This document shows, one piece after another, positions 39,672-49,704 of a stretch of DNA of 64,000 nt (the stretch's first letter is position 1; each line of letters begins with the position of its first letter). Made by a program: the position numbers and the translations under genes. The stretch covers positions 1-64,000 of the forward strand of contig SVIZ01000009.1 in assembly GCA_015069205.1 (NCBI GenBank). Reading direction: 5' to 3'. The notes beneath the pieces are model-generated. The model searched no databases, was not told the origin of the DNA, and was given only the letters and a program-made list of their open reading frames with translations. Source of the DNA: Oscillospiraceae bacterium (GTDB lineage Bacteria; Bacillota; Clostridia; Saccharofermentanales; Saccharofermentanaceae).

Positions 39672-40640
39672 TCAAGCCTTACCGTCTGAACCGAGAACGT
39701 ACTTAATCTTGTGAGCAACCATGTCCTTAACTGCCTGACGAGCGGGCTTAAGGTACTGACGGGGATCGAAGTGATCAGGGTGCTCAGCGAAGTACTTACG
39801 GATGTTACCTGTCATAGCAAGACGGATATCGGAGTCGATGTTGATCTTGCAAACAGCGAGTGTAGCTGCCTTACGGAGCTGCTCCTCAGGGATACCAACT
39901 GCGTCAGGCATGTTTCCGCCGTACTCGTTAACCATCTTAACGAATTCCTGAGGTACGGAAGAAGAACCGTGAAGAACGATCGGGAAACCAGGGAGTCTCT
40001 TGATGCACTCTTCGAGAACGTCGAAACGGAGCGGCGGAGGTACAAGGATGCCGTCAGCATTTCTTGTGCACTGAGCAGCTGTGAACTTGTAAGCACCGTG
40101 TGATGTACCGATAGCGATAGCGAGTGAGTCGCATCCTGTTCTGGAAACGAATTCCTCAACCTCTTCAGGTCTTGTGTAGCTCTCGTGACCAGACTCAACA
40201 ACAACCTCATCCTCGATACCGGCAAGAGTACCAAGCTCAGCCTCAACAACTACGCCGTGGTCGTGAGCATACTCAACAACCTGCTTTGTGAGTGCGATGT
40301 TTTCCTCGAAAGGCTTTGAAGAAGCGTCGATCATGACAGATGTGAATCCGCCGTCGATGCATGACTTACAAAGCTCGAATGTATCACCGTGGTCAAGGTG
40401 AAGAGCGATCGGGATGTCAGGATTCTCAATAACTGCAGCCTCAACGAGCTTTACAAGGTATGTGTGGTTAGCATAAGCTCTTGCGCCCTTTGAAACCTGA
40501 AGAATGACAGGGCTCTTGAGCTCACCTGCTGCTTCTGTGATTCCCTGAACGATTTCCATGTTGTTTACGTTGAAAGCACCAACAGCATAACCGCCGTCAT
40601 AAGCCTTCTTAAACATCTCAGTCGTTGTTACTAAAGACAT
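39672..40640 (-). CDS. fba: Class II fructose-bisphosphate aldolase
   Basis: 322 aa; AYDGGYAVGAFNVNNMEIVQGI, HLDHGDTFELCKSCIDGGFTSVMIDAS, VLHGSSSVP. Confidence 0.95.
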   Translation of the reverse strand: MSLVTTTEMFKKAYDGGYAVGAFNVNNMEIVQGITEAAGELKSPVILQVSKGARAYANHTYLVKLVEAAVIENPDIPIALHLDHGDTFELCKSCIDGGFTSVMIDASSKPFEENIALTKQVVEYAHDHGVVVEAELGTLAGIEDEVVVESGHESYTRPEEVEEFVSRTGCDSLAIAIGTSHGAYKFTAAQCTRNADGILVPPPLRFDVLEECIKRLPGFPIVLHGSSSVPQEFVKMVNEYGGNMPDAVGIPEEQLRKAATLAVCKINIDSDIRLAMTGNIRKYFAEHPDHFDPRQYLKPARQAVKDMVAHKIKYVLGSDGKA

Positions 40641-40914
40641 ATATATATCCTCCTGATATTTTTATTGACGTTATAATCTTACAATCTTTTTGTCAAAACT
40701 CAACCGCAAAATCGGTGAAAGTATGAGTAATTAACAGAAGATTTCCATATAAAAGCGGGTTTTTGGCCAAATGATTTTCGCAAGGCCCGAAAACGAGTTA
40801 ATCGAGACTAATCGCAGAAACCAAATTCCGTATTTTTTTTAGGGCATTATTGATAAAACCTGTCAAAAAATGTAGACTTTTTCACGTGCAACACTTTTCG
40901 GGAGGATATAGGAT

Positions 40915-41655
40915 ATGGAAAACCAGATCAGCGCAAACCAGACAGACAACAGAGTCGTGGTCCCTTACGACAAGGGCCGCAAGAACATCACTTTCTATGA
41001 CACGTTCGTAGACATCAACGGAGACGTTATCAAGTACGATGACATCGCAGTAATCCAGTCTTCTGCCCTCAATTCTTCGTCCATGATCTACTTCTACTTT
41101 GACAGATCGTTCAGATACGAATTCAACTTCACGACATACGACGGCCAAGTACATAAGTTCAAAAGACACGGTTATTCCGGCTACGGAATTGGCACATATA
41201 AGCGCATCAAGGCAGAGTTCGAGGTCGTAGCACCCCCGTTCTACCAGATCGTAGTAAGAAAGGTCGGCGAGCGTCTCATCGACAGGATCGCAAACGGCGC
41301 AACCGCAAACATCTGCGGCCTTGTCATCACAAAGGACAAGATCACATACACAAAGCGCAAGAAGGAATATGTCATCGACAGAAGCAACTTCGACCGTGCC
41401 GTAGTCAACAATGCTTACATGAGCAATATGGCCCAGATCTTTATCAGGGACGAGAAGAAGCCTATCTTCAAGTGCTCTCTCAACGAGCCCAACGCAAGGC
41501 TCATCGTACCGATCGTAAATTACTTCTTCGAATACAGGGCAGACCCGGCTTCAGCTCCTTCTGCTGCTGACCCCAACGTAAATCCTTACATGCCGCCTGT
41601 TGTTGAAGAGACTTCTTCAAAGTCAAAGCCCGCACAGGACGAAGACGACGAGTAA
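40915..41655 (+). CDS. Conserved-looking hypothetical protein, acidic C-terminus
   Basis: 246 aa; RBS GGAGG upstream; followed by hairpin; no recognised family. Confidence 0.7.
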   Translation: MENQISANQTDNRVVVPYDKGRKNITFYDTFVDINGDVIKYDDIAVIQSSALNSSSMIYFYFDRSFRYEFNFTTYDGQVHKFKRHGYSGYGIGTYKRIKAEFEVVAPPFYQIVVRKVGERLIDRIANGATANICGLVITKDKITYTKRKKEYVIDRSNFDRAVVNNAYMSNMAQIFIRDEKKPIFKCSLNEPNARLIVPIVNYFFEYRADPASAPSAADPNVNPYMPPVVEETSSKSKPAQDEDDE

Positions 41656-41721
41656 AGATCCTGTTGGGAGTTCGGTTTTAAGCTGAATTTCCGGCCCCCA
41701 ATAACAACTTAAGACAGCAAA

Positions 41722-41770
41722 AATCCCGTTTATCTTTCAGTTTGGAACTGAGCTTTAAACGGGAATTTTT
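41722..41770. terminator. Bidirectional terminator between convergent genes
   Basis: ATCCCGTTTA...TAAACGGGAATTTTT. Confidence 0.75.
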
Positions 41771-41794
41771 ATGCTTAATTAGTGATCGAAGGAA

Positions 41795-42439
41795 TCAGTG
41801 AGGCAGGTAATCCATCGTCGGATTGTCGCGCTTACGCTTTTCCTTCTTTGCAGTAACGATCGTCACAGCGATGCCGATGACAGGGATCATCATGACTCCG
41901 CCGCACAAAAGAATGTAGCTTGCGCGTGTCTTTGTGCAGTCAAGGAGGACATTGCGGACAACCCATCCGTCAGCCTCGCTGATCTCCAGGTATGTCAGAG
42001 CTTCCCTGTAATACTGGTTTGCTTCGGATTCCTGTGTCTTTACAGTTCCCAGGAACGTTCTGGGCTCCATCTCGATCATGTCTGTCTTGCCATCAACATA
42101 GTCATATGTCGCATCTGTCAGCGCATCAAGATATTCCCTGTCGGCTTTCTTTGAAACTGAGAGCGGCATGACAGATCCGTCCACCATCCAGACCATGTAG
42201 TAATACTCATGACCGGTGGGAATGAAATTGTAGGACTCCGTTCCTTCTGCGTAGCATCCGAGGCATGCGATAACCTCATATGAGATCCACTGGTCGTTAT
42301 ATTCGCTGTAGTTCGGCTCAGCCTCTTCGTATGTTGCTTTGACGCCTCCGAAAATCAGGTTCCTCAAAAAGAACGTGCATGTTCCGAACAGGAGCAGGCA
42401 AAGAACCGATACGACTGCAAGTCTTACTGTACCCTTCAT
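41795..42439 (-). CDS. Hypothetical two-TM membrane protein
   Basis: 214 aa, N- and C-terminal TM helices with extracytoplasmic middle. Confidence 0.7.
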   Translation of the reverse strand: MKGTVRLAVVSVLCLLLFGTCTFFLRNLIFGGVKATYEEAEPNYSEYNDQWISYEVIACLGCYAEGTESYNFIPTGHEYYYMVWMVDGSVMPLSVSKKADREYLDALTDATYDYVDGKTDMIEMEPRTFLGTVKTQESEANQYYREALTYLEISEADGWVVRNVLLDCTKTRASYILLCGGVMMIPVIGIAVTIVTAKKEKRKRDNPTMDYLPH

Positions 42440-42518
42440 AATGTTAACCCCCAGAAAAAACTGTCCGTTATTGTATCATAACTGCGAAGTTTTCGGGCAA
42501 GCCGGTCCTGATAAATTT

Positions 42519-42547
42519 ACGGGCTGTCCCGATGTGATGCAGCCCGT
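42519..42547 (-). terminator. Terminator of two-component operon
   Basis: ACGGGCTG-tcccgatgtgatg-CAGCCCGT. Confidence 0.6.
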
Positions 42548-42562
42548 TGCATTTGCTTGTGT

Positions 42563-44239
42563 TTATTTCTTTGTGATCCGCGCTTCGAAAACGCCGTCCT
42601 TAAGATCTGTCGTAAGCTTTAATTTGTGCTGTTCAAATATCCTTCCGGCGATTGCGATTCCGGTGCCGGGAGTGAACTTGCCGGCCGTTGTTTTATTCCT
42701 GATGGTGATTGATTTTGATGTAATGGCCGCCTCGATCTTCGCATCTTTGTTTCCATATTTAACGGCATTGTCGACAAGACAGAAAAGTGCTGTGTTGAAA
42801 TAGTCCCTTTCGGTCATGTATTCGGCATCTCCCTTGATGTCAATGCCGGCACCTGCTTTGGATGCGACTTCTTCGAGACACTTGCGGATGGAGGTTTTCG
42901 AGAGCCTGAGAGACGTCTTATCGGCGGTCTTAAGTATCGACTCGATATCAGCGTTCATCTCCTGTGTCTTTGCAAGGATACGGTCTGCGTAACGGTCCTT
43001 TTCAGAAGCGTCACTGACATCTTTCAGGTTCTCGGCATAGCCTCCGAGTATCTGCAGAGGTGTCTTCAGGTTATGGGCCAGGGAATCGATAAGGCTATTC
43101 TTGAACCTGTTATTCTCATAGGCCTTCTTATACTGCGAATACGGCCTTACCGCTGTAAGACAGGGAATTCCGATTGAGAATACCAGAAGTACGATTCCGG
43201 CTATCAGAAATACCGGCTTGAAATAATCCTTATAATCGAGAGTGGTAGAGACGGATTCAACAAGATACTTTTGTCCGTTTATCTCAATGACGGCAAGTCT
43301 GCCCATGGTGTAATAGCCGTTATTCCGCATTCCCGCACGTGCACTGAAGATCTCTCCATACTGTTTTCTGATCCTGCCGTCTGTCTCACGTTCAAACTTC
43401 TCGAGATCGCTCATGCTGTTTGCAAGAAAGATATCCCCGTTTTGTCCGAAGAAAGCATCCGGTCTGTCACACCTTAAGAACAGGCGGTACATGTCACCGA
43501 AATCCGTATTCTCATTGTAAATATTTGTGGAATACAGATCAGCTTTGGAAGGATCCGTAAAATCCCAGCTCTGATCTGAAGAATATCTGCGGTAATCGTA
43601 GTCTTCCAGATGTGCTTTGCCTATATGGAATGTATTTTGATCTTCGTAGTATGTCTCAATGACAGGAATGCGGTATTGAAGGGCCCCGCTAGAGATGATA
43701 CAGGCAACAAACAGAGCCTGTCCCCTGCCAAAATTCGAAAACTCAGCCGCGCTCCAGCTGTTGCCGACATAATAGTTTCTGTTGCGGTCATTGTAGTTCA
43801 AGCTCCCGGTCTCATCGCATGTTTTGTAATAGATCGTCCAATCATCATTGATCGTAACGGTGCTTTTCCCTTTTGCGAGGAGCTCCTCATCGTCTGTCAG
43901 ACAGATCCATTCCCTGGTATTTTTTTCGAGCGGGACACTGTTGTAATCCGTCTCGAAAACTGTGTCAAAACTTCCGTCCTCATTGACTTTGGCAAACCTA
44001 ATATAATCAGCGGTATACAAATTGCAGAATATATCAATAAATGTCTCGTCCAACTCGCCTTCATCGTATTTTTTGATTAATTCTTCATACTTTTCAAAGA
44101 TGAAATCTTGCCCTTTTTCCAAAGAATCATCATATGACAAATGAAGATACGATTTAAACAAAGCAAAGATCACCGCACCGATAACGATTCCGATGAGCAA
44201 TCTTCCGATCAGAAAACTGAAATAAGACTTTCTCTTCAT
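42563..44239 (-). CDS. Sensor histidine kinase
   Basis: 558 aa; two TMs, H-box DSLAHNLKTPLQILGGYAENL, N-box LVDNAVKYGN, GTGIAIAGRIFE. Confidence 0.92.
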   Translation of the reverse strand: MKRKSYFSFLIGRLLIGIVIGAVIFALFKSYLHLSYDDSLEKGQDFIFEKYEELIKKYDEGELDETFIDIFCNLYTADYIRFAKVNEDGSFDTVFETDYNSVPLEKNTREWICLTDDEELLAKGKSTVTINDDWTIYYKTCDETGSLNYNDRNRNYYVGNSWSAAEFSNFGRGQALFVACIISSGALQYRIPVIETYYEDQNTFHIGKAHLEDYDYRRYSSDQSWDFTDPSKADLYSTNIYNENTDFGDMYRLFLRCDRPDAFFGQNGDIFLANSMSDLEKFERETDGRIRKQYGEIFSARAGMRNNGYYTMGRLAVIEINGQKYLVESVSTTLDYKDYFKPVFLIAGIVLLVFSIGIPCLTAVRPYSQYKKAYENNRFKNSLIDSLAHNLKTPLQILGGYAENLKDVSDASEKDRYADRILAKTQEMNADIESILKTADKTSLRLSKTSIRKCLEEVASKAGAGIDIKGDAEYMTERDYFNTALFCLVDNAVKYGNKDAKIEAAITSKSITIRNKTTAGKFTPGTGIAIAGRIFEQHKLKLTTDLKDGVFEARITKK

Positions 44240-44290
44240 GTAACATCCTCCCCATATCTGCGGCCATTAACGACCCGTGCATTTTAAAGA

Positions 44291-44959
44291 TCAGTCAAAC
44301 CTGTAACCGACTCCGATGAGAGTCTTGATTCGCGACCCTTCCTTTTTAAGCAATTTCCGGAGGTTCTTCACGCGGTTGTCGATCACGCGCTCGGAAATGA
44401 AATCATCTCCTCCCCAGGCGACTGCAAGCAGAAGCCTTCTCGTAACCGCGACACCCGGATGCTCCATCATGTACTTTAAGATCTGGTATTCCTTCGGCGG
44501 AAGATCGACCGTGCTGCCTGAGACGGTAACTTCAAGCTTCAGTGGATCTAAAGTTATCTCTCCGCTTGTGATGATCTTCCTCTCCTCGTGTACGGCCGTT
44601 GTCCTCTCCAGAAGAGCCATGAGCTTGCTGTACAGTATCGCTATCGAAAAAGGCTTCACGATGTAATCGTCGGCGCCAAGCTCATAACCATAAAGAACGT
44701 CTTCTTCCCTGACCTTTCCGGTAAGAAACACGACCGGAATATCCGATCTCTTTCTGATGATCTTACAGAGTTCAAATCCGTCTATGCCCGGCATCATGAC
44801 ATCGAGGATTATCAGGTCATATTTCTCATTCAGGATCTTGGTTAGGCCCATGTTGCCATCCTGTGCAAGATCTAACGCGATCTTCTCGCGCCTTCCGAAA
44901 TAGTCTCCAATGACCTCTCTTATCTGACTGTCGTCTTCGACGAGCAAAACCCTGTACAT
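44291..44959 (-). CDS. OmpR-family response regulator
   Basis: 222 aa; LLVEDDSQIREVI, LDVMMPGIDGFE, C-terminal winged helix. Confidence 0.95.
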   Translation of the reverse strand: MYRVLLVEDDSQIREVIGDYFGRREKIALDLAQDGNMGLTKILNEKYDLIILDVMMPGIDGFELCKIIRKRSDIPVVFLTGKVREEDVLYGYELGADDYIVKPFSIAILYSKLMALLERTTAVHEERKIITSGEITLDPLKLEVTVSGSTVDLPPKEYQILKYMMEHPGVAVTRRLLLAVAWGGDDFISERVIDNRVKNLRKLLKKEGSRIKTLIGVGYRFD

Positions 44960-44992
44960 GAGTACCTCCGTCTGAGAGTATGTTACAGGTTC

Positions 44993-45012
44993 AGTGTATC
45001 GTTAGTGTATCG
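44993..45012. promoter_or_regulatory. AGTGTATCG direct repeat, 11-bp period
   Basis: AGTGTATCG at 44993-45001 and 45004-45012, upstream of the response regulator. Confidence 0.45.
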
Positions 45013-45038
45013 ATTTGCAAAATCAACGCTTTCACGGC

Positions 45039-45118
45039 CAAAATTGAGAAAAATTATCAATTTTGTCGAAAATGATAATCAGTTTCATATTGACACTCTG
45101 CAGGGGCGCCCATATAAT
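45039..45118 (+). promoter_or_regulatory. Consensus sigma-A promoter with metal-regulator-like operator for znu operon
   Basis: TTGACA (45090-45095)-17 bp-TATAAT (45113-45118); upstream GATAATCAGTTTCA and CAAAATTGA-9-TCAATTTTG inverted repeat. Confidence 0.7.
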
Positions 45119-45160
45119 AGCCTTCCGAACCAACAAATTTTATATAAAGAAAGACGGGAA

Positions 45161-46135
45161 ATGGCTTTTAAGGACTTTATCAGAAAATCCATATCACTTA
45201 TGTTTGCAGGGCTCATGACAGCCTCCATGTGCGCATGTTCGGCAAACACTTCCGGGTCCGGCAAGCTCAACATCGTAACTACCATTTTCCCTGAATACGA
45301 CTGGGTCAGGAACATCGCCGGCGACTATATAAATAATATCGACCTGACGCTCCTTTGCGACAACGGCGTTGACATGCACAGCTTCCAGCCTACGGCGAGC
45401 GACATCGTAAAGATCTCTTCTTGTGATGTTTTCGTTTATGTCGGAGGCGAGTCTGACGAATGGGTCGAAGATGTTCTCAAGGAAGCTGTCAATGAAAAAA
45501 TGCAGGTCGTAAAACTCATGGACGTAATCGGCGAATCCGCTGTTGAGGAAGAGATCGTCGAAGGCATGCAGGCTGAAGAAGATGGGGACGAAGGCGATGG
45601 CGGCACCGAATATGACGAGCACGTCTGGCTCTCGCTTAAGAATGCGCAGAAATGCGTACTGGCCATATCCGCTGCAATGGGTGCAGTTGACCCTTCCAAC
45701 AATAAGAATTATTACATGAATTCGGTCAGCTATAACAACACTTTGGATGAACTCGACAAGAAGTACGCAGAAGCCGTTAATAACGCGGGCAGGGACACGA
45801 TCCTTTTCGCCGACAGGTTCCCTTTCAGATATCTGACTGATGACTATAACCTCAATTACTATGCGGCTTTCGCCGGATGCTCTGCCGAGACCGAGGCAAG
45901 CTTCGACACGGTAGTGTTCCTTGCGGGCAAAGTTGACGAATTAGGACTTAACGCAGTCATCACCATCGACAGCGGTGACCAGGCGATCGCGAAAACAATA
46001 ATCGAGAACACTTCATCCAAGGATCAGGAGATCCTTGTGATGGATTCAATGCAGAGCACGAAGACCTCCGATAACAGGTCTTATGTGGAGATAATGGAAA
46101 GCAATCTCGTAGTTTTGGAGAAGGCACTCGGATAA
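45161..46135 (+). CDS. znuA: Zinc/manganese-type ABC transporter substrate-binding lipoprotein
   Basis: Start at MAFKDFIRKSISLMFAGLMTASMCAC; HSFQPTASDIVKISSCDVFVYVGGESDEWVED; acidic insert EEDGDEGDGGTEYDEHVWLS. Confidence 0.88.
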   Translation: MAFKDFIRKSISLMFAGLMTASMCACSANTSGSGKLNIVTTIFPEYDWVRNIAGDYINNIDLTLLCDNGVDMHSFQPTASDIVKISSCDVFVYVGGESDEWVEDVLKEAVNEKMQVVKLMDVIGESAVEEEIVEGMQAEEDGDEGDGGTEYDEHVWLSLKNAQKCVLAISAAMGAVDPSNNKNYYMNSVSYNNTLDELDKKYAEAVNNAGRDTILFADRFPFRYLTDDYNLNYYAAFAGCSAETEASFDTVVFLAGKVDELGLNAVITIDSGDQAIAKTIIENTSSKDQEILVMDSMQSTKTSDNRSYVEIMESNLVVLEKALG

Positions 46136-46842
46136 TGGAACAGCTCGTTTGCAAAAATCTTAAACTCGGTTATGAGAACATCACTCTCGCTGAAGACTTG
46201 AGCTTCAGTGTCGAAAAGGGCGACTATCTCTGCATCGTAGGCGAGAACGGCGCGGGCAAATCCACTCTCATGAGAACGATCTTAAGACTCCAGAAGCCTT
46301 TAGCAGGCACCATCGAATATAACGATGATCTCACCGCTTCAAAGATCGGCTATCTCCCTCAGCAGACTGTTGTCCAGAAGGACTTCCCGGCTTCTGTTTA
46401 CGAAGTCGTCCTGTCCGGATGCCAGAACAGCCTGGGCTTTAATATTTTCTATTCAAAGGAAGCAAAGAAGAGAGCTCACGACAATATGGAGCGCCTTGGA
46501 ATAAGCGACCTTGCGAAGTGGAGCTACCGTGACCTTTCGGGCGGTCAGCAGCAGAGAGTACTTCTTGCAAGAGCGCTCTGCGCAACAGAGAAGATGCTGC
46601 TTTTGGACGAACCCGTATCAGGCCTTGACCCGATGGTAACTTTGGAGATGTATGACCTTATCGACAAGCTCAATGATGAGGGCATCACGATAATAATGAT
46701 CTCACACGACATCGCATGCTCCGTTAAATATGCGAAGCACGTTCTACATATCGGAAATAATTTCTTCTTCGGAACCGTTGATGACTACAAGACATCAGCT
46801 GCCGGCGCGAAGTATCTGGAGGGAGGTCATCACCATCATTAA
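46135..46842 (+). CDS. znuC: Zinc/manganese-type ABC transporter ATP-binding protein
   Basis: GENGAGKSTLMRTIL, LSGGQQQRVLLARAL; stop/start overlap TAATG with znuA; C-terminal HHHH. Confidence 0.9.
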   Translation: MEQLVCKNLKLGYENITLAEDLSFSVEKGDYLCIVGENGAGKSTLMRTILRLQKPLAGTIEYNDDLTASKIGYLPQQTVVQKDFPASVYEVVLSGCQNSLGFNIFYSKEAKKRAHDNMERLGISDLAKWSYRDLSGGQQQRVLLARALCATEKMLLLDEPVSGLDPMVTLEMYDLIDKLNDEGITIIMISHDIACSVKYAKHVLHIGNNFFFGTVDDYKTSAAGAKYLEGGHHHH

Positions 46843-46846
46843 TACG

Positions 46847-47668
46847 TTGATCTCATACTTCTCATATCCGTTCGTAAGATACGCGCTAATAGTAGGCGTG
46901 CTGATCGCACTGTGCTCATCACTGCTCGGCGTAATCCTCGTATTGAAAAGATTCTCATATATCGGAGACGGTCTTTCACATGTCGCATTCGGTGCGATGG
47001 CCATAGCAGCAGTAGTGGGCCTTACAGACCGCATGATCCTAACTCTGCCCATCACGATAATCTGCGCGATCCTTCTTTTGTGGACAGGCCAGAACACAAA
47101 GATAAAAGGTGATGCGGCCATCGCCATGATATCCGTCGGAGCGCTTGCAGTAGGTTATCTCCTGATGAACCTCTTCCCGACTTCGTCTAATATCTCAGGC
47201 GACGTCTGCACAACGCTTTTCGGTTCCATGAAGATCCTTACGCTTACCAAATCTGAGGTAATCCTCAGTATCGTTCTGTCGGTCGTAGTGGTAATTCTTT
47301 TCGTGGCTTTCTACAACAGATTCTTTGCGGTGACTTTCGACGAGAGCTTCGCGAAAGCAGTCGGCACGAAGACCAATCTTTTGAACCTTCTCATCGCGAC
47401 CATAATCGCGGTGATCATCGTTCTTGCAATGAACCTCGTAGGCTCACTCCTCGTATCCGCGCTGGTCATCTTCCCTGCGCTGTCTGCAATGAGAGTCTTC
47501 AAGAGCTTCCGCTCGGTAACCATCTGTGCGGCTGTTATATCTGTCGTCTGCGCACTTATCGGAATCATTGTCTCGATCCTGATGGACACACCGGTTGGAT
47601 CGACGATAGTCATAACAGACATCGCCGCTTTCCTCGTGTGCACGATCATCGGTAAGATCAAAGGCTGA
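46847..47668 (+). CDS. znuB: Zinc/manganese-type ABC transporter permease
   Basis: ORF body from about 46847 (TTG) or an ATT a few codons upstream; ORF track start at 46730 overlaps znuC; GVILVLKRFSYIGDGLSHVAFGAMA. Confidence 0.88.
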   Translation: MISYFSYPFVRYALIVGVLIALCSSLLGVILVLKRFSYIGDGLSHVAFGAMAIAAVVGLTDRMILTLPITIICAILLLWTGQNTKIKGDAAIAMISVGALAVGYLLMNLFPTSSNISGDVCTTLFGSMKILTLTKSEVILSIVLSVVVVILFVAFYNRFFAVTFDESFAKAVGTKTNLLNLLIATIIAVIIVLAMNLVGSLLVSALVIFPALSAMRVFKSFRSVTICAAVISVVCALIGIIVSILMDTPVGSTIVITDIAAFLVCTIIGKIKG

Positions 47669-47734
47669 TCAGATCCGCATCAGGAGTGTAATCAAACTGG
47701 TCGGATACTATCTCGTTGCACTTTGCAAGGTCTT

Positions 47735-48565
47735 TTAAATCTTTCCATCCTTAAACATCTTCATCATCTCGTTGGTAAGGCTGTATTCGTCGGGCTGGAG
47801 TTCGATGTCTTCCCTTGAACGCCACTCGGCAACTTTGAGCTCGCCCTCATCCATCTTAATGGTGTCGTCGCCGTCAACATCGCAGTAGAAACCGACCAGG
47901 ATATCGTCAACGATTCCCCACGGCTGTGATTTGTAGTAACGGATGTTCTTGACCTTAAGCCCCGTCTCTTCCATCGCTTCACGAGCGACAGTCTCTTCCA
48001 ATGTCTCGCCTATCTCGGTAAAACCCGCAACGAGAGCAAAGTGCGCAAAGCCTGTCCTGTATTTGGTCACAAGGATCTTATCGCCGTTCGTGATGCCGAC
48101 TATGACTGCGGGAACCACGCGCGGGTAGAGCACGTTGCCGCATTCACACCTTAACGCGCGTTCCTTGCTGTCTATATAAGTTTCTTTTCCGCATATGCCG
48201 CAGTATCTGTTTCCGCGGTACCAGTTCGCGAGCTGGAGCGCCGTGAAAGCAAGGAAAACATTCTCTTTCCCTGCTATGCCGGAACGTCTGAATGACTTTA
48301 CGTTCACGAATTCATATCCGTCAGGAATACCGGTTCCTTCCCTTGCATCAAGGAAGAAATAGAAATCTTCGTCGAGCGCGAAAAGATAAACCAGCTTGCT
48401 CTTAAGCTCTTCAGAGATCTCGCTTACACGCGGGAATGCTCCGTCCTTAACGAGGATCTCCTGGTGTCTGAAGGCCATGACAAAACTGCCTTCAGAAGGC
48501 TTTCTGTCCGGATAATAATGGTTATCAAGCTTATGCGGGTAAATGTCCTGTATCATGGTTTTCAC
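47735..48565 (-). CDS. nudC: NADH pyrophosphatase (Nudix)
   Basis: 276 aa; zinc-ribbon YCGICGKETYIDSKERALRCECGNVLYPRVVPAVIVGI and Nudix box GETLEETVAREAMEETGL. Confidence 0.93.
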   Translation of the reverse strand: MKTMIQDIYPHKLDNHYYPDRKPSEGSFVMAFRHQEILVKDGAFPRVSEISEELKSKLVYLFALDEDFYFFLDAREGTGIPDGYEFVNVKSFRRSGIAGKENVFLAFTALQLANWYRGNRYCGICGKETYIDSKERALRCECGNVLYPRVVPAVIVGITNGDKILVTKYRTGFAHFALVAGFTEIGETLEETVAREAMEETGLKVKNIRYYKSQPWGIVDDILVGFYCDVDGDDTIKMDEGELKVAEWRSREDIELQPDEYSLTNEMMKMFKDGKI

Positions 48566-48682
48566 GTCTTTCGCGGTTTTTCAAGATTTTAGCAATAGTG
48601 CCGTGAGATTTAAAGATTGCTTAAAGATAATTCCTTAACTCAGCGATACTATATGCTTATAAAATGCAGTGAGGTACCATTC

Positions 48683-49624
48683 ATGAATTATCAGCTTAAC
48701 AATAAAACACTTACATCAGGACTTGTCGGCACATGGTCCTGGGGCAAAGGAAACAACGGCTCGAAAATGATCTTCGGCCAGAATTTCACTAAAGAACAGC
48801 TTAAGGAAGTTTTCGAGAAGGCGTACGCATCGGGATTCAACGCGTGGGACACCGCCGAAGTTTACGGCATGGGAACTGCTGAAACTCTCATAGGAGAATT
48901 CATCAAGGACAAGCCGGACGTGTTTATCTCGACCAAGCATTTTCCGGGCAAGAGATACAAAGACGGCGAGACACGCGCTGCGCTCGAAGCAAGCCTTAAG
49001 CGCCTCGGATTATCCAAGGCCGACCTGTATTTTCTGCACTCGCCCAAGAATATCGAGAGCAACATGAAAGAGATGGCCGAACTCTACAAAGAAGGCCTGA
49101 TTGGCAGCATCGGCCTGTCCAACGGCAACCCGGAGCAGATTGCTCTGGCGTGTAAGATCCTTGAGGAAAACGGCGCGCATCTTGATGCCATACAGAACCA
49201 CTACAGTCTTTTCGCGATGGAAAGAGAAGCATCCACACTTGCCTTCTGCAAAGAGCACGGTATTTTGTTCTTCGGCTACATGCTTCTCGAGCAGGGTGCT
49301 TTGTCAGGCCATTACAACAAAGACCACCACTTTGAGACTTTCTCAATGAGAGGCCTGATGTTCGGAAAATCAAAGTTTAAGAAGGCCGATGCACTGATCA
49401 GCTACATCTGCGGGCTGGGCGAAAAATATTCCATCGATTCATCACAGATCGCTATCGCCTGGGGCGTGTCAAAAGGCATAATTCCGATTGTCGGCATTAA
49501 CAAGCCCCGTCACGTGGAACCTCTCGCAAAGGGCCTTAATCTGGAGCTTGCAGACGAGGAGATCTCACGCCTTGAAGAACTTGCGCTCGCAACGGGAATC
49601 AAGCAGAAAGGCACGTGGGAATAA
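48683..49624 (+). CDS. Aldo/keto reductase
   Basis: Start at MNYQLNNKTL; GFNAWDTAEVYGMGTAETLIGEF, GIIPIVGINKPRH. Confidence 0.92.
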   Translation: MNYQLNNKTLTSGLVGTWSWGKGNNGSKMIFGQNFTKEQLKEVFEKAYASGFNAWDTAEVYGMGTAETLIGEFIKDKPDVFISTKHFPGKRYKDGETRAALEASLKRLGLSKADLYFLHSPKNIESNMKEMAELYKEGLIGSIGLSNGNPEQIALACKILEENGAHLDAIQNHYSLFAMEREASTLAFCKEHGILFFGYMLLEQGALSGHYNKDHHFETFSMRGLMFGKSKFKKADALISYICGLGEKYSIDSSQIAIAWGVSKGIIPIVGINKPRHVEPLAKGLNLELADEEISRLEELALATGIKQKGTWE

Positions 49625-49634
49625 AAATGAGAAT

Positions 49635-49669
49635 ACCGTCCCATTGGCTCTTTTCGCGTTTGGGACGGT
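49635..49669. terminator. Terminator between aldo/keto reductase and convergent gene
   Basis: ACCGTCCCA...TGGGACGGT. Confidence 0.65.
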
Positions 49670-49704
49670 AAATCAAATAACAAATTAATATCAATGAAAT
49701 GATA

